Assembly (NCBI GenBank): GCA_003254925.1
Contig: QANZ01014773.1
Span: 62,001-126,000 of the forward strand
Reading direction: 5' to 3'
Source: Chamaecrista fasciculata
Taxonomy: Eukaryota > Streptophyta > Magnoliopsida > Fabales > Fabaceae
Length of the DNA stretch: 64,000 nt
The position numbers and the translations under genes were made by a program. Numbering within the stretch: position 1 is the stretch's first letter; each line of letters opens with the position of its first letter. The notes beneath the pieces were generated by a model, which saw nothing but the letters and a program-made list of their open reading frames with translations, had not been told where the DNA came from and searched no databases. Positions 46,722-58,299 of the stretch are shown here, one piece after another.

Positions 46722-49361
46722 TTAGAAGTTGATATAGTTATAATCAATAAAGGAGTTAAAATAAAGATGACTAAATAAATATACCTGTGAGCGCTTCTTC
46801 TTTGGTTTTTTTTCCAAACAGCTTTTAGGCCGACCTTTGACACGAGACGACACACCATCTTTCTTTTTCATTCCCTTCACATGAAGTGGTGTGTTTTTCT
46901 CAAATGTACTAGTCTCGTCCTTATACTCAAGATGCTTGTTAGAATCATTTGGAATCATTTTGTCTGATGCTATACCTTGCTGATTTTGAGCCGAAGAATT
47001 TTTCATCAAAATTTTATCAACTTCTATGCCAAGTTCAAGTAGCTTTTTGGCAAAAAAGGTTGTAGCATCATCTGTTTCAGCGGCTTTACTTGCTATCTCA
47101 ACTGCAGTTCGACACAAGTCCTTGAATCGATTCGAGACAACCAATTTAGGATCTTCTTTGATTACACGTCCATTGTTATCGAGAACACATCCACTTCGAG
47201 CATGCTTGGTCCACCTCTTAAGAATGTATTTTGGAGGAATAATTACTTTATTCCAATGATTGAGTACTCGAAGAGCATGGCCGCATAAGATTCCAATAAA
47301 TTCAAAAAGTTTACAACTACACTCAACTGTTTCATCTTTTGAGTTGAAAGAAACTGTGTGCTCTCTCATATGTTCCACCATACGTACTTTGTACTCAAAT
47401 AATGTTGACACTTGATTACATTCTTCAAGCAGCATATTACATGACTTCTCATACTCCTTCAAAACTAGAGCATAGATTGTTGATGTGTAGATATCTCTTG
47501 CACTTTTCAACAAAAGGATATCTAAATGTAGTGGTGTCATCTTTTGAGTCATGTCATAATTAGAATCTATCTCCTTGTATCTCATGTTATCTAACATCCT
47601 TTCAAAATTCTTGAAAAATTCCAGTACATTAGATGTCGAACCCACATAATCTTTTAGTCGACTATTGAAGCTTTCGCTCAATTGTGTAGATGTAGAACCT
47701 GCTGAAAAAGTATTTCGTCCATATACAGATGCCCATTTTTCTCTTCTTTTGAAAAAATCTTGCATCCATTTGTTTTGACGAAGGTCATGTTTGTCAAGCA
47801 GTGTCTCCCACGCATGAAGAAAGTCATCCTCATACTCATAGTCATACATGCAACTTTTAAACTCTGAAGCAAAACAACTTGATCTCTTGAAGGCATGACT
47901 AACATTCTTGAGAGCATTTTGATATAAATGCCAAGTACATAGGCGATGATATGATTCAGGTAAAACTATCAAAATTGCTTTTGCCATTGCTGCATCTTGA
48001 TCTGTAAATATTGTTTTTGGCTTCTTCTCGCACATGGCCTTGAGAAAAGTCTTGAACAACCATTCAAAAGATTCAGCAGTTTCATCATATAATAATGCGG
48101 CACCAAAAATAACAGTTTCTCGATGATGATTAAAACCAAGAAATGGTGCAAAGGGTCGACCACTTTTGTTGGTACGATAAGTAGTATCAAAATATACCAC
48201 ATCTCCAAAACATGAATAATCTACTACCATTTTTGCATCTGCCCAAAAAATATTTGTGATTTGGTCTTCAGCATCAAGTTGAATCTCATAAAAGAACGAT
48301 GGATTCTCAGATTGCCTTGATTGAAAATAATGAAGCAAAGTATAGGCCTCTCCTTCTTTCATTTCTCTCATTCTCTTAGAAGTCAAATGATTGCTGATAT
48401 CCTTAAAAGTACAGCCAACATTCTCTCGTCCTCCAACTTGTCGACTTAAAAATTCAAAAATTAATTTTTGTCTTATGCCAGAATCTTTTGCCAATTCAAT
48501 TTGAGTAGCTTGAGCATTGGAAATTCTTCTTTGCGATGGTAATTTGTGTCTGCTCCTCGGAGTGGCCAAGACATGATTATGATTCTTCTCAAAACATGTA
48601 ACTATGAATTTTTCATTTTCTTGTCGACTAATTACCATTTGTGCCAAACACCCTGTTCTGATATCTTTACGAACTCGTTTTGTTTCACAATTCCTTATTT
48701 TCTTGAAGCCCTCTTTGAAACAAACAAATCTACGAGATATTACTGTAGTATGATCCATCTTACTTTTGTTCACCCAGTCCTTTCTAATACTGAAACCAAT
48801 AAAGCCAGCATATGCATTATAAATTCTATATGCATGTTCTTCAGTATCAAACTCCATCCCAACATGTGGAGTTAAATCTGTTTCTTTGACTTCATGCTCT
48901 AAAGGAAGCTCATTCAAATTTTTATCCAATGAAATTGAATTAGATAGCACTTCATTGTCCACCAAATTCACTGTCATGAATGTAATTATAAATTATATTA
49001 TAAAATATCAAGAAAAGATATGCATAATTTAATAAATAAGATAATAATTGTGGTGTATATATATATATATATATATGCAAGTAGAAGGAAATTTGACTAA
49101 TAAACTGAAATTAAGCAAAATTGATCAACAAGTACCTGATGGAGTTGACGAGACATTAACGAAGTGCTCAACGATGCAACTCTGAGGTTGGATAGATTGG
49201 GAAATTTCAAGGTGAGGTTTTGAACAATAGCCAGAGATGTTTTCAAATGTTGGGTGTTGCAGAGGTTGCTGTTCGAAGACACACTGTGAAACGTTGTCGA
49301 CAACAACAGGTATTCTGGCCGTTTTACAATCTCCATAACAAGCTTCATCTTCTTTATTCAT
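46722..49361 (-). CDS. FAR1-related MULE transposase
   Basis: Two exons: 49136-49361 (ATG at 49361; 75 codons plus one base) and 46722-48970; the join completes a Val codon and keeps frame, giving 824 residues. Regions: FAR1-type DNA-binding domain (about 113-213; GMEFDTEEHAYRIYNAYA, then Cys and HNH ligands), MULE transposase DDE core (VVYFDTTY with Asp about 337; FTDQDAAMA with Asp about 399; LCTWHLYQNA), and a SWIM zinc finger (CSC...CGH, about 626-640). A basic tail GRPKS..KKPKKKRSQ looks like a nuclear signal. The frame is intact apart from a donor-like GTATAT just after KKKRSQ, so the last 20 or so residues may be read-through into an intron. In family terms it should bind the terminal repeats and catalyse cut-and-paste transposition. 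Unlike domesticated FAR1/FHY3 genes, it sits inside intact TIRs. Confidence 0.85.
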
Positions 49362-50586
49362 ATTCTGTTATGGGGTTGGGAGAAGAGTGAGGAAATTTGA
49401 TTGGAAGATAGTGAAGAGTGAGAAGAAGCTGAGAAATAGTGAATGATAAGCTGACTAAATATATGATTACAACTAAAAAAAGAAACTTTCTTATCACTAA
49501 ATTTCACACGAATGGTAAACACCAACCAAATACATGCCTTAAATTTTCAAAACTTGAACAGCAAGAATTTCCAGACAAACTATTAGTTTGGTCTTCTTGT
49601 CATTTATAAACTGATACTATTTAAGAACCTTTTATCGAAAGACAATGTAGCAGCAATTAGCATCCATAAATAAATACATAAAAAAGAACAGAAAAAGGAA
49701 ATCAAGCAAAACAAAATGACAAACAAAGAGGCACCAGTAAGACTAGTCAATGACACACCTTATGCTAATAGTTGATGTAACAACGTAGGCAACTCCAAAC
49801 CCATATAAGCTTAAATTAGCAAAAAAGCCACATAATCATCCATTCTTTGGTCCTGTAACCAACCAACGAGGGTCATATAACACAATCTCACTCTTAATAA
49901 CAACAGAAACACATTTGTTTGCTGCTCCAAATGCATTAAATAAGCTGACTACATATATGATTACAACTAAAAAAGAAACATTCTTATCACTAAATTTCAC
50001 AGGAATGGTAAACACCAACCAAACTACATGCCTTAAATTTTCAAAACTTCAACAGCAAGAATTTCCACACAAATTAAATCAACACCCAGAGAATCCACAT
50101 AATCGCACATAAATTTAGACCAAACCAACCAAGAAATTCGAGAGGCAGTTACATCTACATCCCTTTGAGTTAAAAAATTTGCCGAGAAACAGAGAAAACG
50201 AAAGGGGGTAAAACAAAAAGTTCAAGCATTAACATTCGCTTATTCAGCTAAGGCATAATCCTCTCCTGATAGAGTTTGAAAAGACGAAATCGAAACAGGA
50301 GATTCAAAAAAACCTGGGAGAACGTGAGTCTCTTGCACTGAATAGTGAAATCTAGTGAACACACAAACGATGAAGATTGGATCAGAGAGAAGGAATGTCG
50401 CGAATGAAACGATGTAGGTTGGTTAGCAGCCACAATTAAGGGATGCAGAAAGCACATAAATCAAATGTTAGAAACAGAGTGAGAAGAAGCAGAGAAGATA
50501 GTGAAGAAGAAGAAGAGACGCGAAGACAAAACGTTAGAAATGAGGGAGATGAAATGTTAACGCTGTTAGCAAAATAATATAAAAGG
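49362..50586. other. MULE 5' region upstream of the transposase
   Basis: Non-coding and AT-rich; expected to hold the transposase promoter and leader. A block around 49445-49560 is repeated at 49945-50055 (gctgactaaatatatgattacaactaaaaaa ... ccttaaattttcaaaact), an internal duplication of roughly 110 bp with a 500-bp offset. Confidence 0.55.
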
Positions 50587-50673
50587 GCTGACTGGGATTA
50601 AAATGACACATGGCATGTTATGAGTAAAGAACCGGATAGCAAGCACCTATTGTACTGTACATAAGTTTTTCCC
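50587..50673 (-). repeat. MULE terminal inverted repeat, right
   Basis: Partner of 46060-46146. Ends ...cataagtttttccc immediately before the right target duplication. Confidence 0.9.
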
Positions 50674-50682
50674 TTAATATAA
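50674..50682. repeat. MULE target-site duplication, right
   Basis: TTAATATAA, identical to 46051-46059. Confidence 0.9.
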
Positions 50683-50689
50683 TTAAGGT

Positions 50690-51200
50690 CATAGTGCACT
50701 TTGTCTCCTAACTTTTGTTTAAATCTCAATTTAACCTTATAAATTTTTTAGGTGCACTTTTAGTCCCGTAATTTTTTCTCAGATTACATATTTGGTCTCG
50801 TGTTGCACTTTTGGTCTCATATCTTTAAGTTAGGTTGCATAATTAGTCTCATATCTTTTTATTAGGTTGCAGAGTTGGTCTCATATATTTAGATCAAGTA
50901 CAAAATTAGTCTTATACTTTTCGTCGGGTTGCAGAATTAGTATCATATATTTGGGTCAGGTACAAAATTAGTCTTATATCTTAAAATCAGGTGGGAATGA
51001 TGTTGAAACTTTTTGCAATGATATGGGATCAATTTTAAAACTTAACCAGAAGATAAGGGACCAAAAATGATACGGGACTAAATCTGCAACCTTTTGCAAA
51101 GATATGAGACAAAAAATGCAATAAAAAAGTTATGGGACTAAATTCAGACCTGACCAAAATTTATGGAACTAAAATTACACGTTGACCAATAATTAATCTT
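50690..51200. repeat. Degenerate foldback repeat
   Basis: 'ggtcatagtgcactttgtctcc' at the left pairs loosely with 'ggaactaaaattacacgttgacc' at the right. Several internal 'ttggtctcata' phrases. Non-coding. Confidence 0.5.
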
Positions 51201-51239
51201 ATTTCTACCATTTGGATTTTTCTGCAGTGTGTTCCTTTT

Positions 51240-51665
51240 TTTTTTAGAAAATTTATTATTTGGTATCGACTATTGAGTCAATTAATTAGTCTTTAAATAA
51301 TCGAAATGCACAATTTGGTCTCTCAAATATTTCTATTATCAACTATTTAGTGTCTATATTTGAACTAATTTTATACTTTTTTATCCTTGAATTTATACAA
51401 ATTTAATACTATTTGGTCCTTAAATTTGAACTAATTTTATAATTTTTGTCCCTAAATTTGCACTAAATTAATACTATTTGGTCCCTAGATTTAGACTAAA
51501 TTTATATTTTTTGGTCCCTGAATTTTTCCTGAGTTTATACTATTTGATGAATTTGACCAAAGAATCAAATTTTTGATAATTGCAATAATTTAGGGATTGA
51601 ATAGTACATTTTGATTATTCAGAGGCTTATTAATTGACACGGTGTAAATTCATAGACCAAATAGT
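51240..51665. repeat. Foldback repeat, 'tttggtccctgaattt' family
   Basis: Repeated phrases 'tttggtcc(c/t)taaatttgaactaattttata' on the left and 'attcatagaccaaatagtaa' on the right. A related copy lies at 54165-54590. Confidence 0.5.
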
Positions 51666-51784
51666 AATTTTTCGCTATTTAAAGGGATATATAAACATTA
51701 ATTCAAAATTTAAAATTGTTTAAAATTTTATTAAAAAAATAAACGTTTTTGTTATTTTTAACATATTATTCCTCTTAAAATTTA

Positions 51785-52956
51785 GGCCAAAGTGCAAATT
51801 TGGTCCGGTAACTTTGCTCTAATTTCCAAATCAGTCCTATAACTTTTTTTGTCTCGGATTTGGTCATGTACCTTTGATCCAGGTCCCAAATCAGTCTTAT
51901 GTATTTTTTTGTCTCAGTTTTGGTCCCATATGTTTTGAAAACCTCCCATCGTTAGTCCTCAATCTATTTTAAATTACAGTTTAGTCCTGAAAACTTCAAG
52001 TCCCTTTCACTTTAGTCTCTGACTATCAAAATGAAAGTAAAAGAACATCCCTGAAGATTCTCAAACCTTACATCTTAGTCCCTAAACCATAAATTCTACA
52101 TGAAATGGAATAGAATTGCAAAAAAAAAACACAAATTACAAGCAAATGATAGAGGGACCAAAACTGAAAACGCGAAAAATTTAAAACCTACGAAAAACGT
52201 ACAGAAACGCTGAGAAACTCAAAAATTCATCCAAAAACCCCATTTCTCACTGAAATCGAACTCAAATAATCGCCCTCAAATGCTTTTAGAAAGAATTTTA
52301 GAAAATCCAAACTTTTGAGGAGGGAGGTGATAGAAGATTCCCTTACATTTGGTGATTCCGAGAGAGAAGTTCTGAAATCCCTTATATTTCTTCTATCACC
52401 TCCCTCAAAAGTTTGGATTTTCGAAAATTCTTTTTTAAGGCATTTGAGGGCAATTATTTGAGTGAGATTTCAGTGAGAAGTGAGGCTTTTGGATGAATTC
52501 TTGAGTTTCTCGGCGATTTTCGTACGTTTTCCGGCGTGTTTGGGGCATTTTCCAGTGGATTTTAAATTTTTTGCGTTTTCAGTTTTGGTTCCTCTGTCAT
52601 ATGCTTTAATTTGTGTTGTTTTTGCATTCCTATTCCATTTCATAAAGAATTCATGGATTAGGGACCAAGATATAAGGTTTTAGAATCTTCAAGGATGCTC
52701 TTCCACTTTCATTTTAATAGTCGGGAACTAAAGTGAAAGGGACTTGAAGTTTTCAGGACTAAACTGTAATTTAAAATAGACGGAGGACTAACAGTGGGAG
52801 GTTTTCAAAACATATGGGACCAAAACTGAGACAAAAATATATAGGACTGATATGAGACCTAGAGCAAAGATACAGGACCAAATTCGAGACAAAAAAAGTT
52901 ATAGGACTAATTTGGAAAATGAAGCAAAGTTACAGGACCAAATTCGCACTTTGGCC
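51785..52956. repeat. 1.17 kb near-perfect foldback element
   Basis: Two arms of about 560 bp are inverted copies around a loop near 52340-52390. Ends are ggccaaagtgcaaatttggtcc and ggaccaaattcgcactttggcc. Left flank TAAAATTTA (51776-51784) and right flank TTAAATTTA (52957-52965) agree at 8 of 9 positions, a Mutator-like target duplication. An open frame on one arm (52480-52683) has no recognisable domain. Confidence 0.8.
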
Positions 52957-52965
52957 TTAAATTTA

Positions 52966-53391
52966 AAAGCTATCAACTTTATATTTTTGGTCATTTCCTC
53001 TTTATTTATTATCAAACGCAAATATTGATAGAACGAAGTGTTTGTAAGAGTTGAAAAAACAAAATTAGTTCATATTTTCTTCAAACAAATTTAATTGTGA
53101 GCATTTCTTGCAAATTGTATTTTCAGAAACTACAGGTTTATTTGGCAGTTATAACTTAGAAAAGAGGGGGAAGGTTGGAGACGAAGAGAAAAAATGGAAG
53201 AGGAGGTTAACATTAGCTCTTCTCCTTAAAACTAATCTCTCAATATTTGTTTTGTTTAATTTTAAGCATTTTTGTCCTTAAGAATTAGACGGTACCCTTC
53301 GGTTGAGAGACTAATTCTATCCAAAGTGTAAAAAAGATCATTGAAATTGATTTTACCTTGACCAACAAAATTTTATTTATATATACTCTAT
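52966..53391. other. Intergenic DNA, no gene recognised
   Basis: AT-rich with no recognisable coding or structural signal beyond a block similar to 55200-55400 (gaaacta/gaaattacaagtttatttg ... aaaaggggg). Confidence 0.4.
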
Positions 53392-53729
53392 GAAGCATGG
53401 ACACTGACACGGACACGGGGCACGACACGGATACCGACACAGCGACACGTCAAACTTTCAAAATTACGCGACACGACACGGCATATATTTATATATATAA
53501 ATAATTAAATATTCATAATTTTTAATGAAAAAATTAAAAATTACAATTTTTATTCATAATATATGTCATATCTATTATTATTTTCTCTGGCCTATCATGT
53601 TAAAGTTACAAAAAATTGATTTATATTCTAAAATTTTTTTATATGTGTCGTGTCGGTGTCATACGAGTGTCGGACACTGACACGTGTCTGACACGGCGAC
53701 ACGCCTTCAAAATGAAGTGTCCATGCTTC
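53392..53729. repeat. Inverted-repeat element with gaagcatggacac ends
   Basis: Begins gaagcatggacactgacacgg and ends gtgtccatgcttc (53717-53729). The inner arms are rich in 'gacacgacacgg' and its complement. Non-coding, about 340 bp. Confidence 0.6.
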
Positions 53730-54164
53730 CTAGTATATACTACATGAATCAAATTCAAAACATCATTTTTAAAAAATCTAACTATCTACTAATTATACTA
53801 GATTTTGTTTGGTCTTAATCTTTTCTCTCTATCTTCTTTTTCTTTTTAATTTTTGATCGGAACATACTTTGTATGATCGAACTGTTTTTTTTTTTACGGT
53901 CAAATGTGTTCTTTTTTACGGTCTTTAACCTTTTGGTGAAAATAAAATTTTTCATGTTTTGTAGTAGCCATAGTAATCAAGATCAATATATTATCGAAAT
54001 CTTGATAAGGAATATTTAACAAATTACACATAGGATCAGAAATGACTAAAATCGTAGTGGGATTGTGATTTCTTGGATAGAATCGTAGGATCACAAGATC
54101 TAGGCGATCTTTGTTGGATTTTGAATTTCTTTTTGTTTTCTTAGCATTTTGGCAATTTTTTAGA

Positions 54165-54590
54165 GAAAATATATTATTTGGTCATTGAATTTACATCGAG
54201 TCAACTAATTAGTCTCTGAATAATCAAAATAAATGATTTGATCCCTGAAATATTTCAATTATCAACTATTCGGCCCCTAAATTTGAACTAATTTTATACG
54301 TTTTGGTCCCTAAATTTGTACTAAATTAATACTATTTGGTCTCTGAATTTGAACTAATTTTATACTTTTTGTTCTCTGAGTTTATACTAAATTAATACTA
54401 TTTCGTCCCTGAATTTAAATTAACTTGACATTTTTTGGTCCCTGAATTTGTATTGAATTTATACTATTTGGTCCTTAAATTTGTACTTTTTGGTCCCTAG
54501 ATTTCACCTAGGCCCAAATTGTTGACAATTGTAATAATTTATGGACTGATTAGTTGACTCGGTGTAAATTCAGGGATAAATAATAGGTTT
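54165..54590. repeat. Foldback repeat, 'tttggtccctgaattt' family
   Basis: Second copy of the family at 51240-51665, beginning gagaaaatatattatttggtc and ending ttcagggataaataataggttttctc. Confidence 0.5.
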
Positions 54591-56403
54591 TCTCTTTTTT
54601 CTTTAATATTACTAAAAAATTAATTTTATTACATATATATAATTTTTTTAGAAAAAAAAAAAACTAAAATCTTAGTATCTTCGATTCGATGATCTAATGA
54701 GGGTTGAGCAGAATAATTTGAGCTACTAAAAAGGTAATCAAGATTGGAATCTTGTTAGGAATTGAAAGAGGAACATAATAAATCGAATAAGAAGATTTTA
54801 TAATACATTTTTACTGAATAATTTAACATTATATATGATAAAATTACATTTTTGACTTTGAAAGAGACGTTTTAACATGATTCATGACATAACGACGTTA
54901 AAGTGATAAACAAAATGATATTGATTTAAAAAAGAAAAAGAAAAACCTTCAAAGAAAAGAAAATGGCCAGCAAGTTAGTCTTCTTTTAAAATTTAGGTAA
55001 AAGTATCCTTTTTTTAGTTCCCAAACTTAATATTAACTTTCAATTTTCATCCCCAATCATTTTTTCTATCAATTTCATCCTTAATAATTCACATTTTGAT
55101 CAATTTTATTCTTTCACTAACTTCTTCTAATAAATTAATGACAGACTTCATATTATATTTCAATCTGAGTTAGAATTTATATTTTTTTTATCAACTTCAT
55201 AATTTTTGGTTATTTCTTCTTGTTTATTATCAAACTCATGTGTTTGTTACTGTACTTTTAGAAATTACAAGTTTATTTGAAAATTTTGAAGAAAAGGGGA
55301 GGGGGTTGGAGGAAAAGAGATTAGAGGAAATGAAAAGAGGAGGTTGATATCTTCCTGTTTCATTTTTAACTTGTAAACAAGAGGTTGAGGTCTCAATTTT
55401 TCTTTTCTCTGCCTTCCTTTTTTTTTTTTTTTTTTAATTTTCAAATCCAAACATACTTATTAGTTCTTTTACATATTTCTACTTTGATTAATCGAAATGT
55501 GTTATTTTTAGTCTTTAATCTTTTGTTGAAGGTAAAATTTGTCATGTTTGTAGTAGCTGAAATCATTCTACTCAAGCTCATAAGATCAATTTCATATAAC
55601 TTTTATAATACATTTTTACTGAATAATTTAACATTATATATGATCAATTTCATTTTTGACATTGAAAGCAACGTTTTTACATGATTCATGGCATAATGAC
55701 GGTAAAGTGATAAACAAAATGATATTGGTTTTAAAAAAACGTTCAAAGAAAGTAAAATGGCCACCTAGCTAGTCTTCTTTTAAAATTTATTTAGTATCTT
55801 GAGTCTTTTTAATTTTCATGCCACTCAATAGTCCACACATCAATTAATTTAACGGAAAATCAAACCACCATCTATCATTTTCGCTAGCTAATCTCATGAG
55901 TAAATTAAAGCCTTTCAAACTTTCCAATTTTTGTACAAGTCTGCAGTAATCTCTTAAATATATTCTAACGCATAATTTTTTTTTTTTTTGAAAAAATAGG
56001 TATCATTGTAAATGGAGCATAAAAAAGTAAAGTGACACAAAAAAGGAAGAAAACTTTGCAGAGGGAGCACAAGATATTACGAAAAAAGCAAGAGAAAGTT
56101 ATAAATTACAATATTATATATTCTGATACAGGATATACATGAGTCCACAATCAAATACAAACAGCTTATGATTATCCTCTAATTACCTAACTAACCACCG
56201 AATTATATTCATCACAGTCATTACACTATGATAAAATACTGTGAATGGAGCAAACATAACAACAAAAAACCAACTATTCATCATGCCTTTAAGGAACAAT
56301 ATAAAAATATAACATAATATTTTGACCAAGAATGGGCAATGTTGATTGGCAAGTAGTTTCACCTGTATTGAGCAACCATCCAGATTAAGAAATTTAAGAG
56401 AAG
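54591..56403. other. Intergenic DNA with an internal duplication
   Basis: 54800-54975 (ttttataatacatttttactgaataatttaacattatatatgat ... cttcaaagaaa ... aaatggcca) recurs at 55598-55762, and the blocks upstream are also related (53040-53960 versus 55220-55560). This looks like a tandem duplication of roughly 0.8 kb. No gene recognised. Confidence 0.5.
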
Positions 56404-57149
56404 TTAAATTAAAACAGAAAGGTTGTTTGGGATACTGACAAGACTAGTGCAGTTTTTCAAATTTAAGAGTGTGAGTTTTGGAAGAGTTGCAATAGATGGA
56501 TGAAGCTGCAATAACCCAACACATTCTTCAAGGTCCAGTGTTTCAAGATTTAGGATTCCACTAAAATCTGGAGTCTTAATTAGATTTTTAGAGCCACGGA
56601 GGTTTATGTTTCTCAACTTGGGGAGCATCTATGAACAAACAGGAGTAGGAGAAAACACAGATTAGATTAATTAATATACATACAATCAATCGCCAAAACT
56701 GACCATATTGAATTAAGGATTGGAACACATTAATTTATACAAGAAAATAAACAAGCAAACGGACCTTAATGCCATCCCACAATTGTGTAATGCTGTTTTC
56801 AGGCATGATCAATTCCACAAGTCCGTGTGGTTCAAAACCTGGTGGTAAACTAGTGAAGGAATATTTGTGCCATGAAATGTATATTAACTCATCAGAAAGA
56901 TACTCGAGATTTCCTAAGAATTCCATATTTTGAATGATGATCAATCTAAGATTGATCATTTTGGAAAAAGCTTTGGCACTCAATGGAGGCTCTTCAAGAT
57001 CTTCTTGATTTAGGAATATGGCTTCAATATCCCTAGTTGCCTAAGAATAAATGCCATTATTATCAACCAAGATGTAAGGTTAAATCTCTTGAATTTTTAC
57101 TTTTTGTGTGTGCTTTTATTATCTGGAAGGCCAAAGGAAAATTTGGGTT

Positions 57150-57470
57150 ATATATCTTTTGCTTAGTACCCAATTTAGCCCCTATCTTTTTGTTGCAATT
57201 TTTATTTCATATCTTTGGGTTAGGTGCAACATTGATCTTATATCTTTGGGTCAAATGAGACTAATTAATGGTGGAATCTTTTTGTAAATTATGAGACTGA
57301 TTTTGCAACATGACCAAAAGATCATGGAGACAAATCTGCAACAAAAAATATATGTGAGACCAATTCTGCGTTTGACCCAAAGATATGAGACCAAAAGTGC
57401 AAAAAAAATACGGGACCAAATTGAGAACTGAGCAAAAGATATGGGATCAAGTTTTCACTTTTACCTATCT
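57150..57470. repeat. Foldback repeat in the TNL-D intron
   Basis: Inverted phrases 'cccaatttagcccctatctttttgttgca' and 'acgggaccaaattgagaactgagcaaaagatatggg' bracket a region of the 'gggaccaaa' family. Both ends are degenerate. Confidence 0.5.
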
Positions 57471-57976
57471 AAAAATGAGAAAGAACTTACAGTGTTTGTA
57501 TCCATGACATGACGAAAATCATCATACAGCCACAATTTACTCTTCATTCTTGGCTCTCCAGGGGATTCTTGTTGGAAAATGTCACGCAGCATATCACGCT
57601 TGTGATTTCCCTGATCTGTTGACTTAATGAGTGACTTATGGTGATGACCAGAAGTTTCCTCTCCATAATTAATCTTCTTCCCAACGAAAATTCGTGTAAT
57701 ATCTAAAATTATTTCATTTTCAATGTCGTTGGAAGAAGATCCATCAAAACCTTGTCTAAGTGCCTTCATAGTGGAATAGTTAGGAATCATTTGCAATTTA
57801 GCTAAGGCACTCTTCCATTCAGAGACATTAAGATCAAGCAAGAATGAACCCAACGATTTAATTGCTAATGGAAGTCCTTTAGCATAATCCAACATAGTAC
57901 AGGTCAATTCCTCAAAACCTTCCTTAGGATGATCGCATTTGAAAGCACTCATACAAAAGAGTTTAAGAGCTTCATC

Positions 57977-58030
57977 CAACAAAAGATGTGCATATTCCAA
58001 ACCTATTAAGAATATGCACATCTTTTGTTG
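57977..58030. repeat. 21-bp perfect inverted repeat with 12-base loop
   Basis: 57977-57997 is the exact reverse complement of 58010-58030. It lies inside RNBS-B of TNL-D. The intact paralogues have only one arm here, so the other arm looks like a templated insertion. Confidence 0.85.
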
Positions 58031-58299
58031 TTATAATGATGACACTTCCTGGGCCAAACCAATCAGGATTCCGAGCTAGAGTCTCTAATTGTTCTATGTC
58101 ATCAACATTGTCAAGAACTAACAGAGTCTTGCGATATTCGAGTGTTCTATGATACATAACTGAAGCAAGAGTGGTCTTTCCTGTTCCTTCCATCCCATAA
58201 ATGCCGAGAAATTGAACAGCCCTCGAGCCCATATACAAAAGCTTCTCTAATGCATGTACACGAGATTCAATGCCAACTAGATCATCAGCAATAGCAACA

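Larger units (their letters stand above)
46060..50673 (-). mobile_element. Mutator-like element (MULE), 4614 bp, apparently complete
   Basis: Terminal inverted repeats of 87 bp (46060-46146 and 50587-50673) start ggg(g/a)aaaacttatgtacag and differ at only a few sites. They are flanked by a perfect 9-bp duplication TTAATATAA. The interior holds a two-exon FAR1-type transposase gene on the minus strand. Intact ends, perfect target duplication and an open transposase frame indicate a recent and possibly autonomous insertion. It lies between TNL-C's promoter side and the repeat field at 50.7 kb. Confidence 0.9.
56404..58295 (-). pseudogene. TNL-D: broken NB-ARC-LRR pseudogene
   Basis: Minus-strand pieces in normal TNL order but damaged. 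NB exon (about 57491-58290): ADDLVGIESRVHALEKLL, P-loop GMEGTGKTT, then directly LLVLDNVD, so about 60 residues between are deleted. GSVIIITTKD, GLPLAIKSLG and a decayed RNBS-D/MHD (RDML) follow. A frameshift after HILN coincides with a 21-bp inverted repeat (57977-58030). LRR1 exon 56765-57040 (276 bp, the same length as in TNL-A). LRR2 exon starts at 56628 and hits a frameshift and stop at 56404. No TIR exon exists: the gene is cut at about 58295 and fused head-to-head to remnant E. A foldback repeat occupies the NB/LRR1 intron. Confidence 0.85.

Noticed and set aside
47026..48875. Frames of 77-109 codons inside the transposase gene on either strand
   Set aside because: Overlaps of the FAR1-type transposase in other frames, without recognisable motifs.
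52480..52683. Hydrophobic 60-residue frame
   Set aside because: It lies on one arm of the foldback element, and nothing links it to a known protein.
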